Origin: JAABSX01 sp964480455 | GTDB taxonomy: Bacteria > Bacteroidota > Bacteroidia > Cytophagales > Microscillaceae | Reading direction: 5' to 3' | Assembly: GCA_964480455.1 (NCBI GenBank) | Contig: CAYZQI010000018.1 | Location: 1 to 47,966, forward strand | Length of the DNA stretch: 47,966 nt | Shown here: piece after piece, positions 41,122 to 47,966 of the stretch | Numbering within the stretch: the first letter of the stretch is position 1 | Layout of the letters: each line of letters starts with the position of its first letter | Program-made: the position numbers and the translations under genes | Notes under the pieces: model-generated | Seen by the model: only the letters and a program-made list of their open reading frames with translations | What the model was told of the DNA's origin: nothing | Database searches by the model: none

Positions 41122-43755
41122 GGTATTTTTATTTGGCTGCAAAATTACAGACTAATTACGATAAGTTGTCTATACATATGCACAAAAAAACAGCAAATCG
41201 TTCTCTGGAAATCAGCCTTAGAAGCTAACTCACCCATATGCTCATACTCCTACGAGTATGATGCCCTCAATAGACTGAAAAAAGCCGATTACCGAGCCAG
41301 CACCAATGGCACTATCTGGAATCAAGAAGTAGGCTATTTCAATGAGGAAATCACAGGCTATGATGCCAATGGAAATATCTTAGGCATCAACCGCCGAGGC
41401 TTGCAAAAAATCAATCCAGCTACTGCCACCACCCCAGCAGTTGCCAACTTTGGCTTGATAGATGACCTCACCTACAGCTACAATGGCAACCAACTCGTAG
41501 CCGTGAGTGATGCCGCTAACCCTAGCCAAGTATCAGGCATCGCAGGCGATTTTCAAGACCGCAGGAGCTACACCTATCAAACCTCACACGCCCCTAGTAG
41601 CCACGAATACCGCTATGATGCCAATGGCAATGCCAATAGTGATGACAACAAAGAAATCCAAACCATACAATACAATCACCTCACCAAAGCCACTTACATA
41701 CTTTATCAGAACGGCAACAGCATCAAATATGTCTATGATGCAGCAGGAATAAAACTCTACAAAATCACCAATGAAGACCCCACAGGAGCTAACATCACTG
41801 TCCAAACCGACTATGTAGGAGGCTTTGTCTATCAAGAAAACGAACTACAATTCATCGCCACGCCCAAAGGAAAAGCCCTTGCCCCTCATCAGCTCGGCAA
41901 TGAATCCTCTGGCTTTGTGTATGAATACCGCTATACCGACCACCTCGGCAACCTCAGAATGACCTTCCGTGAAGCTACCCAAGTGAACCCTTTTGTAGCC
42001 ACAATGGAAACCACCGAACCCGAAAAAACCAACGAAGAAAGAGAATTTGCCAATATTTCACTTACCAGAGTTGGCAATAAAGGCAAGGCAAGCAGTAGTT
42101 CGGCTAAACTCAATGCAGCCGAAAACAAGACCCTCGGTCCTTGGAAATCTCTCCCCGTAAGGCAGGGCGACCAAATAGATGTAAAGGTATTTGCTAATTA
42201 CCTCAATCCCGATAATCAGAGTTTTAATATCCCAGCCACTTTCTTGACTTTTTTGAGTGGATTGCCAGGCTACGGAAGTCAAACCATCAACGGTGAAACC
42301 ACCCAACCCAACTTCCCGATTAGCAATATTACAGTAGGCTTGACGGCAGGTCTTATTCCAAACAATGCCAATACCTCAAGCACCTTGCCCAGTGCCTATC
42401 TTTACCTCATTTTTTATCCTGAAAATGGAGGAAATCCTACACCATATTACAAAAGAATCAGTACCTTAGCAAAAGGAAATGAGGTATGGGAAGAACTGAC
42501 CTTGCCTCATTTCACCGCACCCGCCAAAGGGCGAGTGGAGATATTTGTGGTAAATGAATCTAGCTTAGATGTATGGTTTGATGACCTCACGATAGCGTTT
42601 GAGGGAGCATTAATCGCCCAAGAAAACCACTACGACCCTTGGGGCTTAGAGCTTGCAGGGATAGGCAAGCAGGGCTTAGACCGCTTCACCTTCAATGCCC
42701 AAAGTGAGAAGCAAAAAGACCTCAACGGAGGCAAAGGCTACTTCTACGAAACCGACTTCCGTGGCTATGACCCACAGCTAGGTAGGTTTCACGGGTATGA
42801 TGCTTTGGCTTCGGCATTTTCAGGCATTACGCCTTATCAGTTTGGGTTTAATAATCCTATGAGGTTTAATGACCCGACTGGACTCTCTGCAAATGATTTC
42901 TTCAAAGGCTCTAATGGGAGTGTAGTTTGGAGAGAAGGAAGCGAAAGTTTTTCTATTGATGGTGAAGAGTTTACAAGCATAGGAGATACATATACCCAAG
43001 AAACCGATGGAGGAACGGTAATTCATACCGAAAATGCAGATGGAAAAGGGTATAATACTACAGTTGCGGAAAGCGAAGTAGGTGGCAGTACTAGTTCTGG
43101 AGGACAAAACAATTTTGTTTCTACCGCAAGTATTGTTCCTTTCGAGAACCTAAATTTTGGATTTAATCCTCAAAGTGTAGCCCCTTTCTCGGCTTACAAC
43201 GGCTATCAAAGATATAAATATTACAAGGATGCACTTGCTTTGAAATCACTTTATAATCCCAACCCCGAGGAAATAAGTAATCGTGAGGGAATTAGGCAAA
43301 GAACTGACTTAAAAATTGCTGCTCGCAAGAACTCTATCGGGGGATTTGGAAGAGTTTTAGATATAGTAGAAGGCCCACCTGATAAGAAAGCAACCATATT
43401 GAATAACAAGGGAGAAGTTCGCCGATTTTACTCTACAAACAGATTGTTTAACTCTATGTCTATGGGTGGTGGTATCTTGAGCTTATTCTCATTAGGCTAT
43501 ACCACTAATAGGATACTACAATCAGAAAATATGATAGAAGAAACGCTTGTAGTTGGGACAGGTTATGTAGGTGCATTCTTGGGAATGACTTTTTCAGCAC
43601 CTATTGCAACTTTTGCTGGCACGGCTAGTGCCCCAATAATTACCCCTGCTGGTGGTGCTTTTGTGGCGGGTTCAATTATATATACTGGTGGTTCAGTAGG
43701 TGGATATTATGGTGAAGAGTTGATGAAATGGTTGTTAAGTAAAGAAAATAAATAA
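41116..43755 (+). CDS. Rhs/YD-repeat protein, 5'-truncated, C-terminal domain CT1
   Basis: The recognisable Rhs sequence starts near 41190 (IVLWKSALEAN, then SYSYEYDALNRLKKADY). The frame stays open back to an ATG at 41116, but that ATG lies inside the start of the divergent DUF4105 gene and the intervening residues are not Rhs-like. YD-type repeats follow (EITGYDANGNI; YEYRYDANGNA; IKYVYDAAGIKL), then YTDHLGNLRMTF, a carbohydrate-binding-like insert (about 42100-42600) and the conserved Rhs end GYDPQLGRFHGYDALAS with NDPTGL (about 42870-42885). CT1 follows (about 290 residues): a Gly/Ser-rich linker and a hydrophobic Gly-rich end (about 43545-43735). Full Rhs proteins have a signal or PAAR domain and hundreds more residues, so this gene has lost its 5' part. 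Confidence 0.75.
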   Translation: MHGIFIWLQNYRLITISCLYICTKKQQIVLWKSALEANSPICSYSYEYDALNRLKKADYRASTNGTIWNQEVGYFNEEITGYDANGNILGINRRGLQKINPATATTPAVANFGLIDDLTYSYNGNQLVAVSDAANPSQVSGIAGDFQDRRSYTYQTSHAPSSHEYRYDANGNANSDDNKEIQTIQYNHLTKATYILYQNGNSIKYVYDAAGIKLYKITNEDPTGANITVQTDYVGGFVYQENELQFIATPKGKALAPHQLGNESSGFVYEYRYTDHLGNLRMTFREATQVNPFVATMETTEPEKTNEEREFANISLTRVGNKGKASSSSAKLNAAENKTLGPWKSLPVRQGDQIDVKVFANYLNPDNQSFNIPATFLTFLSGLPGYGSQTINGETTQPNFPISNITVGLTAGLIPNNANTSSTLPSAYLYLIFYPENGGNPTPYYKRISTLAKGNEVWEELTLPHFTAPAKGRVEIFVVNESSLDVWFDDLTIAFEGALIAQENHYDPWGLELAGIGKQGLDRFTFNAQSEKQKDLNGGKGYFYETDFRGYDPQLGRFHGYDALASAFSGITPYQFGFNNPMRFNDPTGLSANDFFKGSNGSVVWREGSESFSIDGEEFTSIGDTYTQETDGGTVIHTENADGKGYNTTVAESEVGGSTSSGGQNNFVSTASIVPFENLNFGFNPQSVAPFSAYNGYQRYKYYKDALALKSLYNPNPEEISNREGIRQRTDLKIAARKNSIGGFGRVLDIVEGPPDKKATILNNKGEVRRFYSTNRLFNSMSMGGGILSLFSLGYTTNRILQSENMIEETLVVGTGYVGAFLGMTFSAPIATFAGTASAPIITPAGGAFVAGSIIYTGGSVGGYYGEELMKWLLSKENK
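42394..42885 (+). repeat. Rhs core end, copy 1 (reference copy)
   Basis: End of the Rhs core, ending at the NDPTGL motif. It is collinear without indels with 44243-44734 at an offset of exactly 1,849 bp. Bases 42502-42702 are identical to 44351-44551 (201 bp). The last 246 bp (from 42640) are also collinear with 46145-46390. Confidence 0.9.
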
Positions 43756-43771
43756 TTAGGTGGTAATTAAG

Positions 43772-44236
43772 ATGGTAAGCTATTTAAAAAAGATTCTTAG
43801 GGTTTGGTTTCCAAGTAATGATGAAATATTTAGAATGAGACGTAAAAGAATAATTGATAAGATAATTAATTTTGTAATTAAGCATATTGATTTGAAAGAT
43901 ATAAAAACAGTAGAATCATTTTATTATGGCTCACCTAATCAAGAGGTATTGGTTTATTTCAGTAATCTAAAATCACTACCTGATGCTTTCTATTTTCATG
44001 AGAGCCACGATTTTGATATTATTGGAGTATCCACAGTAGATGAGAAGTTATACCTACTTTTAGATTGTGTGGATCAAAGTTATGATAGAAGATTGGGGTA
44101 TTTTCATGAGGTTAAAACTTTACCGAAATTTATTACAGAGCGCTGTAAAAAGTATCCACAAGAAAGTGTTTTTGATACGTATAAGTATCCTAATTATTTA
44201 CAAGAAAGAATTCATAATGAAAGTAGAAGTGAATAG
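43772..44236 (+). CDS. Putative immunity protein 1
   Basis: I do not recognise the family. The ATG at 43772 gives a 154-residue soluble protein (MVSYLKKILRVWF..., LPDAFYFHESHDFDIIGVST). It is clearly more AT-rich than the Rhs core. It starts 16 bp after CT1 stops and ends in the same frame in which the next Rhs fragment resumes. Position directly after a toxin tip and small size fit an immunity protein against CT1, but no sequence family supports this. A GTG at 43760 would add four residues. Confidence 0.6.
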   Translation: MVSYLKKILRVWFPSNDEIFRMRRKRIIDKIINFVIKHIDLKDIKTVESFYYGSPNQEVLVYFSNLKSLPDAFYFHESHDFDIIGVSTVDEKLYLLLDCVDQSYDRRLGYFHEVKTLPKFITERCKKYPQESVFDTYKYPNYLQERIHNESRSE

Positions 44237-45538
44237 CACAATGCCTACCTCTACCTGATTTTTTATCCCGAAAATGGAGGAAATCCTACACCATATTACA
44301 AAAGAATTAGTACCTTAGCAAAAGGAAATGATGCATGGGAGCAGCTCGTATTGCCTCATTTCACCGCACCCGCCAAAGGGCGAGTGGAGATATTTGTGGT
44401 AAATGAATCTAGCTTAGATGTATGGTTTGATGACCTCACGATAGCGTTTGAGGGAGCATTAATCGCCCAAGAAAACCACTACGACCCTTGGGGCTTAGAG
44501 CTTGCAGGGATAGGCAAGCAGGGCTTAGACCGCTTCACCTTCAATGCCCAATCTGAGAAGCAACAAGACCTCAATGGTGGCAAAGGCTACTTCTACGAAA
44601 CCGACTGGCGAGGCTATGACCCACAGCTAGGCAGGTTTCACGGGTATGATTTATTGGCAAGTAAATATACAGGGATTACGCCTTATCATTATGCCATCAA
44701 CAACCCAATTTCTTATAATGACCCAAGTGGATTAGATTGGTACAGAGATGCTGATGGAAATGAAAAATGGTTTGAGAATGACCCAGGAGAGGGCTGGACT
44801 TTTATAAAAGCTGATTTAGATGAGGTTGTTGTAGAAGGAAAAAGTGAGGTTAATCAAGCTAATATTATACCTTACATTCCTTTGGTCTTGAATCCAGTTA
44901 CTTCAATTCCGACACTTATTATTAATCTGCCACTCATTATCAAAACCACGCAAGATTTAATCAGGAACTCAAATGGGAAAGAAAAAAAGGAGAAAAAGAA
45001 AAAGAAACTAAAACCACTAAGAATAGATGATAATGTTAGTTTAATATCAGGTGGCGATGGTGGTAATGGCGGTGGAAACGATAGTTGGTGGAATGGTGGC
45101 GAAGATGATCCATTACTTATGATTCAAGTGGACTATTACTCTTATGACCTTTCTATAATGACTAGACAGAACAGAAGAAAAAATAATAATAGAGGTGGAG
45201 TACAAACACATGCTATTTTTGTATATACAGATAATTCAGGTCAAGCACAATATCATTATGCCAGAAGTTGGCGTAATAAATTTGGAGCAGGTCAACATGC
45301 TGAAAGAGTTGGGATATCAGATTTGACTAAGATGGGTATTAAATTAGAGAATATTCAAGAAATATATGTTGAGTTACAACCTTGTAATGAAAATACTAAT
45401 TGTCAAAATTTTTTAAGGAGGACATTTCAAGGTATTAAAACTATATTAGTAACTTATAGCTTTCCTTACACTCCTCAGGGTAAAGATGATAAAGTAAAAG
45501 CAATTCAAGAAGATTTTGAAGAAGAAGATGATGAATGA
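44237..45538 (+). CDS. Orphan Rhs C-terminal cassette with deaminase-like toxin tip (CT2)
   Basis: This open frame has no start codon of its own at the junction: it resumes three bases after the in-frame stop of immunity gene 1, as HNAYLYLIFYPENGG. The frame includes an internal TTG at 44351. It carries the end of the Rhs core up to NDPSGL (44734) and then CT2 (about 268 residues). A linker with basic tracts (KEKKEKKKKKLKPLR, about 44980-45020) leads to a domain of deaminase layout: THAIFVYTDNSG, AQYHYARSW, QHAERVGISDLTKMG (HAE at 45296-45304), IQEIYVELQPCNENTNC (PC at 45380-45385, second Cys at 45401-45403), FLRRTF, IKTILVTYSF. The Cys spacing is C-x5-C. The family catalyses zinc-dependent deamination of bases in nucleic acids or free nucleotides. 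Whether it is expressed is unknown. Confidence 0.72.
   Translation, partial: HNAYLYLIFYPENGGNPTPYYKRISTLAKGNDAWEQLVLPHFTAPAKGRVEIFVVNESSLDVWFDDLTIAFEGALIAQENHYDPWGLELAGIGKQGLDRFTFNAQSEKQQDLNGGKGYFYETDWRGYDPQLGRFHGYDLLASKYTGITPYHYAINNPISYNDPSGLDWYRDADGNEKWFENDPGEGWTFIKADLDEVVVEGKSEVNQANIIPYIPLVLNPVTSIPTLIINLPLIIKTTQDLIRNSNGKEKKEKKKKKLKPLRIDDNVSLISGGDGGNGGGNDSWWNGGEDDPLLMIQVDYYSYDLSIMTRQNRRKNNNRGGVQTHAIFVYTDNSGQAQYHYARSWRNKFGAGQHAERVGISDLTKMGIKLENIQEIYVELQPCNENTNCQNFLRRTFQGIKTILVTYSFPYTPQGKDDKVKAIQEDFEEEDDE
44243..44734 (+). repeat. Rhs core end, copy 2
   Basis: Collinear copy of 42394-42885, ending at NDPSGL. The middle 201 bp are identical to copy 1; the flanks have diverged (for example AGTGAG against TCTGAG directly after the identical block, and other substitutions near the end). 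Confidence 0.9.
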
Positions 45539-46133
45539 TTTCAAGAAGCATTTAAAATTAATAAGTTCTAAGGTGTTACCTCACCTAATTGATTCGGATA
45601 TTGACTGGACTCGTCCAGTCAATATCGGAAAGTTGCTAGTTTCTATTGGTTTTGAGGATGATAATCCTTTATTCATCTTTAAAATAGAAGGTGAGCCCAT
45701 CTTCCAAATAATTCTCGTATCATCTAAACAAGACAAAGATTATAAAAGTGAATACATTTTTTTAGAACTCTGTTATTTATACGATATTGATGAAGAAGGC
45801 GGAAATCTAGATTTTGAAAATTTTGAGTCGTACATAGAAGGATTAAATAAATTTAACACTAACTATGATTTATGTCTCCATAGTTTAGTAAAACTTTTAG
45901 GAGAATCCCAATTTGATGGTATTTACTTATCAAAGAAAGCGAATAAGTTTGAATATAATCAAGAATATAGATATAATGGATGGAAAATTAGAGATAACTA
46001 TCTTATTTTACAGCAAGATGTACATGACCACACCTTCCAAGATGAAATAGGTTTAATTATAATATCCGTAGAAAAAATAAAAGACTTTGATAATTTACCT
46101 GTAAGTCGACTTATTGGGATAGGTAATTTATAA
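45528..46133 (+). CDS. Putative immunity protein 2
   Basis: I do not recognise the family. The ATG at 45528 (or 45531) overlaps the end of CT2, whose stop is at 45536-45538, so the genes should be translationally coupled. The product (about 201 residues) is acidic and soluble (MMNDFKKHLKLISSKVLPHL, ... FEDDNPLFIFKIEGEPIFQI). Overlap with the tip gene and acidic nature are typical of immunity partners of toxin tips, here presumably of the deaminase. A perfect 14-bp hairpin lies inside the coding sequence at 45597-45626. A TTG at 45516 would extend the frame by four residues. Confidence 0.68.
   Translation: MMNDFKKHLKLISSKVLPHLIDSDIDWTRPVNIGKLLVSIGFEDDNPLFIFKIEGEPIFQIILVSSKQDKDYKSEYIFLELCYLYDIDEEGGNLDFENFESYIEGLNKFNTNYDLCLHSLVKLLGESQFDGIYLSKKANKFEYNQEYRYNGWKIRDNYLILQQDVHDHTFQDEIGLIIISVEKIKDFDNLPVSRLIGIGNL
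45597..45626. repeat. 30-bp near-perfect palindrome inside immunity gene 2
   Basis: GATATTGACTGGAC (45597-45610), a 2-nt TC spacer, then GTCCAGTCAATATC (45613-45626). The arms are fully complementary. The coding sequence passes through it as DIDWTRPVNI. So long a hairpin in a coding region is rare and might form a cruciform in DNA or a strong stem in the mRNA. Confidence 0.85.
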
Positions 46134-46141
46134 TATGCTAA

Positions 46142-47242
46142 TCTTGGGGCTTAGAGCTTGCAGGGATAGGCAAGCAAGACTTAGACCGCTTCACCTTCAA
46201 TGCCCAAAGTGAGAAGCAAAAAGACCTCAACGGCGGCAAAGGCTACTTCTACGAAACGGACTTCCGTGGCTATGACCCACAGCTAGGCAGGTTTCACGGG
46301 TATGATTTATTGGCTTCAGCGTTTTCGGGCATTACGCCCTATCAGTTTGGGTTTAATAATCCTGTGATGTTTAATGATCCTACGGGGTTGGCGGCTTCTG
46401 ATACTACGAAGAAGGGGGGACAATCTACCCTTCCAACACCAAGTAGTGATGACAAAGTGTATAATTCTAATCAACCAACAACTCAGGTAGAAGGCATACA
46501 AGTAGATAAAGCAGCCAATGATGCAGCTAATGCAAATCCAGTAGAAGCGAAATCAGAAGTGCAAACAAGTAATGGTGGTTATACTTGGGATGAGAGAGAT
46601 TGGGCTGTATATGACTGGGTAATGCAAAATGCCCGGAACAGTCCTTTTGGCAGGACATTGATGTTCAATAAGGATAGAATAGGCATCTTAAGCAATAAAA
46701 ATTTCCAACAAATATATGGTCGTCATGCCAATTTTATGGCTGGGGCGATGTTTTTTGGGTTGGCTTTTGAAAATGGTGCAGGAGGCTTTCGCACAAGTTT
46801 AGCTTCTTCAAGGGGATTTGGCCTAACTCCTAGATACAAAGGGCTTATAGATGCAAAAATTACTACTCCTCAACCTCAAGAGAGCGGACCTTTATCTTAC
46901 AGTATGGAAAATGGAATTGTAAAGGTTGGCGGGATGCCATTATCAAAAAGGGTGGATTTTATCATTAATACTAATGGAGAGTTAGTTATTGGTGGTGGAC
47001 ATTGGAAAATGTCAGGGGAAGCTATATTTGTTAGAGCAGCAGGGAGGCTAAAATTTAAAGATGGTCAAGTAGTATCAATAATGAATCAATCAGGACATTA
47101 TCAGCCTTCCATAGTACAGGGGGAAAGATTTCCTGGTTTACTACGAAATATAGGTCTGAACTTAAAGGGAACTAGACTCGCTTTATACAAATGGACAAAT
47201 GGAAAGCCAAGAGTTATATCTAACACAACACTGAACTACTAA
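46142..47242 (+). CDS. Orphan Rhs C-terminal cassette with SGHYxPS domain (CT3)
   Basis: The Rhs frame resumes 8 bp after immunity gene 2, at SWGLELAGIGKQDLD, with no start codon at the junction. An in-frame TAA lies at 46139-46141, so the gene starts with a partial core. It carries the core end to NDPTGL (46390), a linker (KKGGQSTLPTPSSDDKVYN), and CT3 of about 280 residues. The end of CT3 contains GELVIGGGHWKMSGEAIFV, RAAGRLKFKDGQVVSIMNQS and SGHYQPSIVQGERFPGLLRN. A domain with this GGGH...AAGxL...SGHYxPS pattern recurs, as far as I recall, at the C-termini of polymorphic toxin-like proteins; its activity is not known to me. It is followed after 5 bp by its presumed immunity gene. Confidence 0.7.
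   Translation, partial: SWGLELAGIGKQDLDRFTFNAQSEKQKDLNGGKGYFYETDFRGYDPQLGRFHGYDLLASAFSGITPYQFGFNNPVMFNDPTGLAASDTTKKGGQSTLPTPSSDDKVYNSNQPTTQVEGIQVDKAANDAANANPVEAKSEVQTSNGGYTWDERDWAVYDWVMQNARNSPFGRTLMFNKDRIGILSNKNFQQIYGRHANFMAGAMFFGLAFENGAGGFRTSLASSRGFGLTPRYKGLIDAKITTPQPQESGPLSYSMENGIVKVGGMPLSKRVDFIINTNGELVIGGGHWKMSGEAIFVRAAGRLKFKDGQVVSIMNQSGHYQPSIVQGERFPGLLRNIGLNLKGTRLALYKWTNGKPRVISNTTLNY
46145..46390 (+). repeat. Rhs core end, copy 3
   Basis: Collinear with the last 246 bp of copy 1 (42640-42885) with scattered substitutions (for example AAGCAAGAC against AAGCAGGGC), ending at the NDPTGL codons. It starts within DPWGLEL, so it is shorter than copy 2, which begins further upstream in the core. 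Confidence 0.88.
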
Positions 47243-47247
47243 TAAAA

Positions 47248-47799
47248 ATGGAAAATAGATATGAACAAATAGCCAAAGATATCCATAACAAAGCCAAGGA
47301 TGAGGTAAAACAGGGTAACATCAATAGAATGTTTATGGAGCATTATCTTATAAATTTAGAGAAATTGAGTTATCAGGATAAGAAAAAATTGGTGGAGTAC
47401 AATTTTAACCACTTCTCAGGTTTATATTCCATCGAGTTCATGTTATCTACTCCCGAGTTATGGAAAAATTTTAAATATGAAAATTGGCAAGATGTGATGA
47501 GAAACTTGAATCAATCAGGGTTACTGGTATTACTTGAATTTATTTATAAATATTTAGAAATCAACTCATTTAAAATATATGCTGAAATGGAGAATGATAG
47601 TACTTCAAAAAGAAAAGTATTAGAGTGGTTCTCTGGACTACCTAGTGCTTTTGTAAAGGACATAGATGACTATGATGATTTTGAAGATGGACTATTTGCT
47701 GAAATTGATAGTATATATGCCATCAAAAACCAGATGCTAAAGGATGAAAGAATAGAAGAGGCAAATCAAGACTTGAGTGATTTAACCTATCTGGTCTAA
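47248..47799 (+). CDS. Putative immunity protein 3
   Basis: I do not recognise the family. The 183-residue product is acidic and probably all-helical (MENRYEQIAKDIHNKAKDEV; FMEHYLINLEKLSYQDKKKL; ... DDYDDFEDGLFAEI). It starts 5 bp after CT3. Size, position and acidity fit an immunity protein for CT3. It shows no resemblance to the other two presumed immunity proteins, as expected if each fits a different tip. Confidence 0.68.
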   Translation: MENRYEQIAKDIHNKAKDEVKQGNINRMFMEHYLINLEKLSYQDKKKLVEYNFNHFSGLYSIEFMLSTPELWKNFKYENWQDVMRNLNQSGLLVLLEFIYKYLEINSFKIYAEMENDSTSKRKVLEWFSGLPSAFVKDIDDYDDFEDGLFAEIDSIYAIKNQMLKDERIEEANQDLSDLTYLV

Positions 47800-47826
47800 A
47801 GCTATGGCGTTAAGCGTAACCCAAAC

Positions 47827-47857
47827 TAGTCTTAGCCTCTCGCTAAGACTAAATTTT
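47827..47857 (+). terminator. Rho-independent terminator at the end of the Rhs array
   Basis: TAGTCTTAGC (47827-47836) pairs perfectly with GCTAAGACTA (47842-47851) around a five-base loop, followed by AATTTTT. No other terminator is seen between 43755 and here, so all three tip/immunity cassettes could be one transcript. Beyond it, 47858-47966 is AT-rich, with no gene. Confidence 0.82.
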
Positions 47858-47966
47858 TGCATCATATAGTCATTGTTTTGGATGTAAAGTAAGAAAAGTA
47901 TATCTTAGTATTTCAGAATTTTATTTTGTATTTGAGTGTAAGTAATTCATAAAGTTTGTTCTTAGC

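Noticed and set aside
41178..41228. ATG as start of the first Rhs gene
   Set aside because: Its frame (MHKKTANRSLEISLRS) stops at 41228 and is not the Rhs frame.
44351..44353. TTG as true start of the second Rhs cassette
   Set aside because: The base triplet is an ordinary Leu codon within the collinear core copy; the frame is open further upstream to 44237, and copy 1 has the same codon in mid-protein.
41116..47858. Composite transposon or prophage carrying the Rhs array
   Set aside because: No transposase, integrase, terminal repeats or phage genes are visible at either end of the array.

Overview
The window looks like a chromosomal segment of a Bacteroidota bacterium, probably of the order Cytophagales. 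Two giant secreted proteins end in type IX secretion sorting domains. Several upstream regions carry the Bacteroidota -7 promoter element TAnnTTTG, and Shine-Dalgarno sequences are not conspicuous. Many genes belong to families typical of this phylum (DUF4230, DUF4105, BlaI/M56 pairs, TPR-SpoIIE proteins). There is no rRNA, tRNA, CRISPR array or insertion-sequence transposase that I can see. A run of 100 N marks an assembly gap at 8899-8998, inside a tandem repeat.

Layout. 1-6242: a small hypothetical gene, a Calx-beta/PKD adhesin-like exported protein, a hypothetical gene and a MlaE-type lipid-transport permease. 6527-10492: PHP phosphatase, murG, then a 24-bp repeat block flush with the stop codons of convergent murG and tatD, and a DUF4230 protein. 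10786-14326: a BlaI/BlaR1-like operon with operator-like palindromes in its promoter and a third gene, a membrane-anchored WG-repeat protein. 14560-22286: a TPR-SpoIIE phosphatase, an acetyltransferase, lipoproteins and membrane proteins, with two copies of a roughly 120-bp MITE-like element. 22383-28016: a 1,877-residue exported repeat protein. 28337-30800: tiny membrane ORFs with a strong terminator, a small lipoprotein, mrp and a NifU-domain gene, then a third MITE-like copy. 31014-38735: ABC exporter, truA, two exported proteins, a frameshifted STAS-like gene, a MarR regulator and two TPR proteins. 38891-41121: a small hypothetical gene, a membrane-anchored HTH protein and a DUF4105 protein.

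41190-47858 is the most unusual part. Three Rhs/YD-repeat segments lie in a row on the plus strand. None has the long N-terminal part of a complete Rhs protein. Each runs through the same end of the Rhs core (ending at an NDPxGL-type motif) into a different C-terminal domain, and each is followed at once by a different small gene that looks like an immunity gene. The array ends at one clear terminator. The second and third cassettes restart in the Rhs frame directly after the preceding immunity gene, with no start codon at the junction. The first two core segments share 201 identical bases at a constant offset. This is the arrangement expected of a reservoir of interchangeable toxin tips and immunity genes. 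The second tip contains what looks like a deaminase-fold toxin (HAE ... PC-x5-C). The third carries an uncharacterised domain with an SGHYxPS motif.

The housekeeping parts are ordinary: cell-wall synthesis (murG), Fe-S maturation (mrp, NifU domain), tRNA modification (truA), lipid transport (MlaE, ABC exporter). The secreted repeat proteins, the BlaI/WG operon and the Rhs array are the accessory, surface-directed part.
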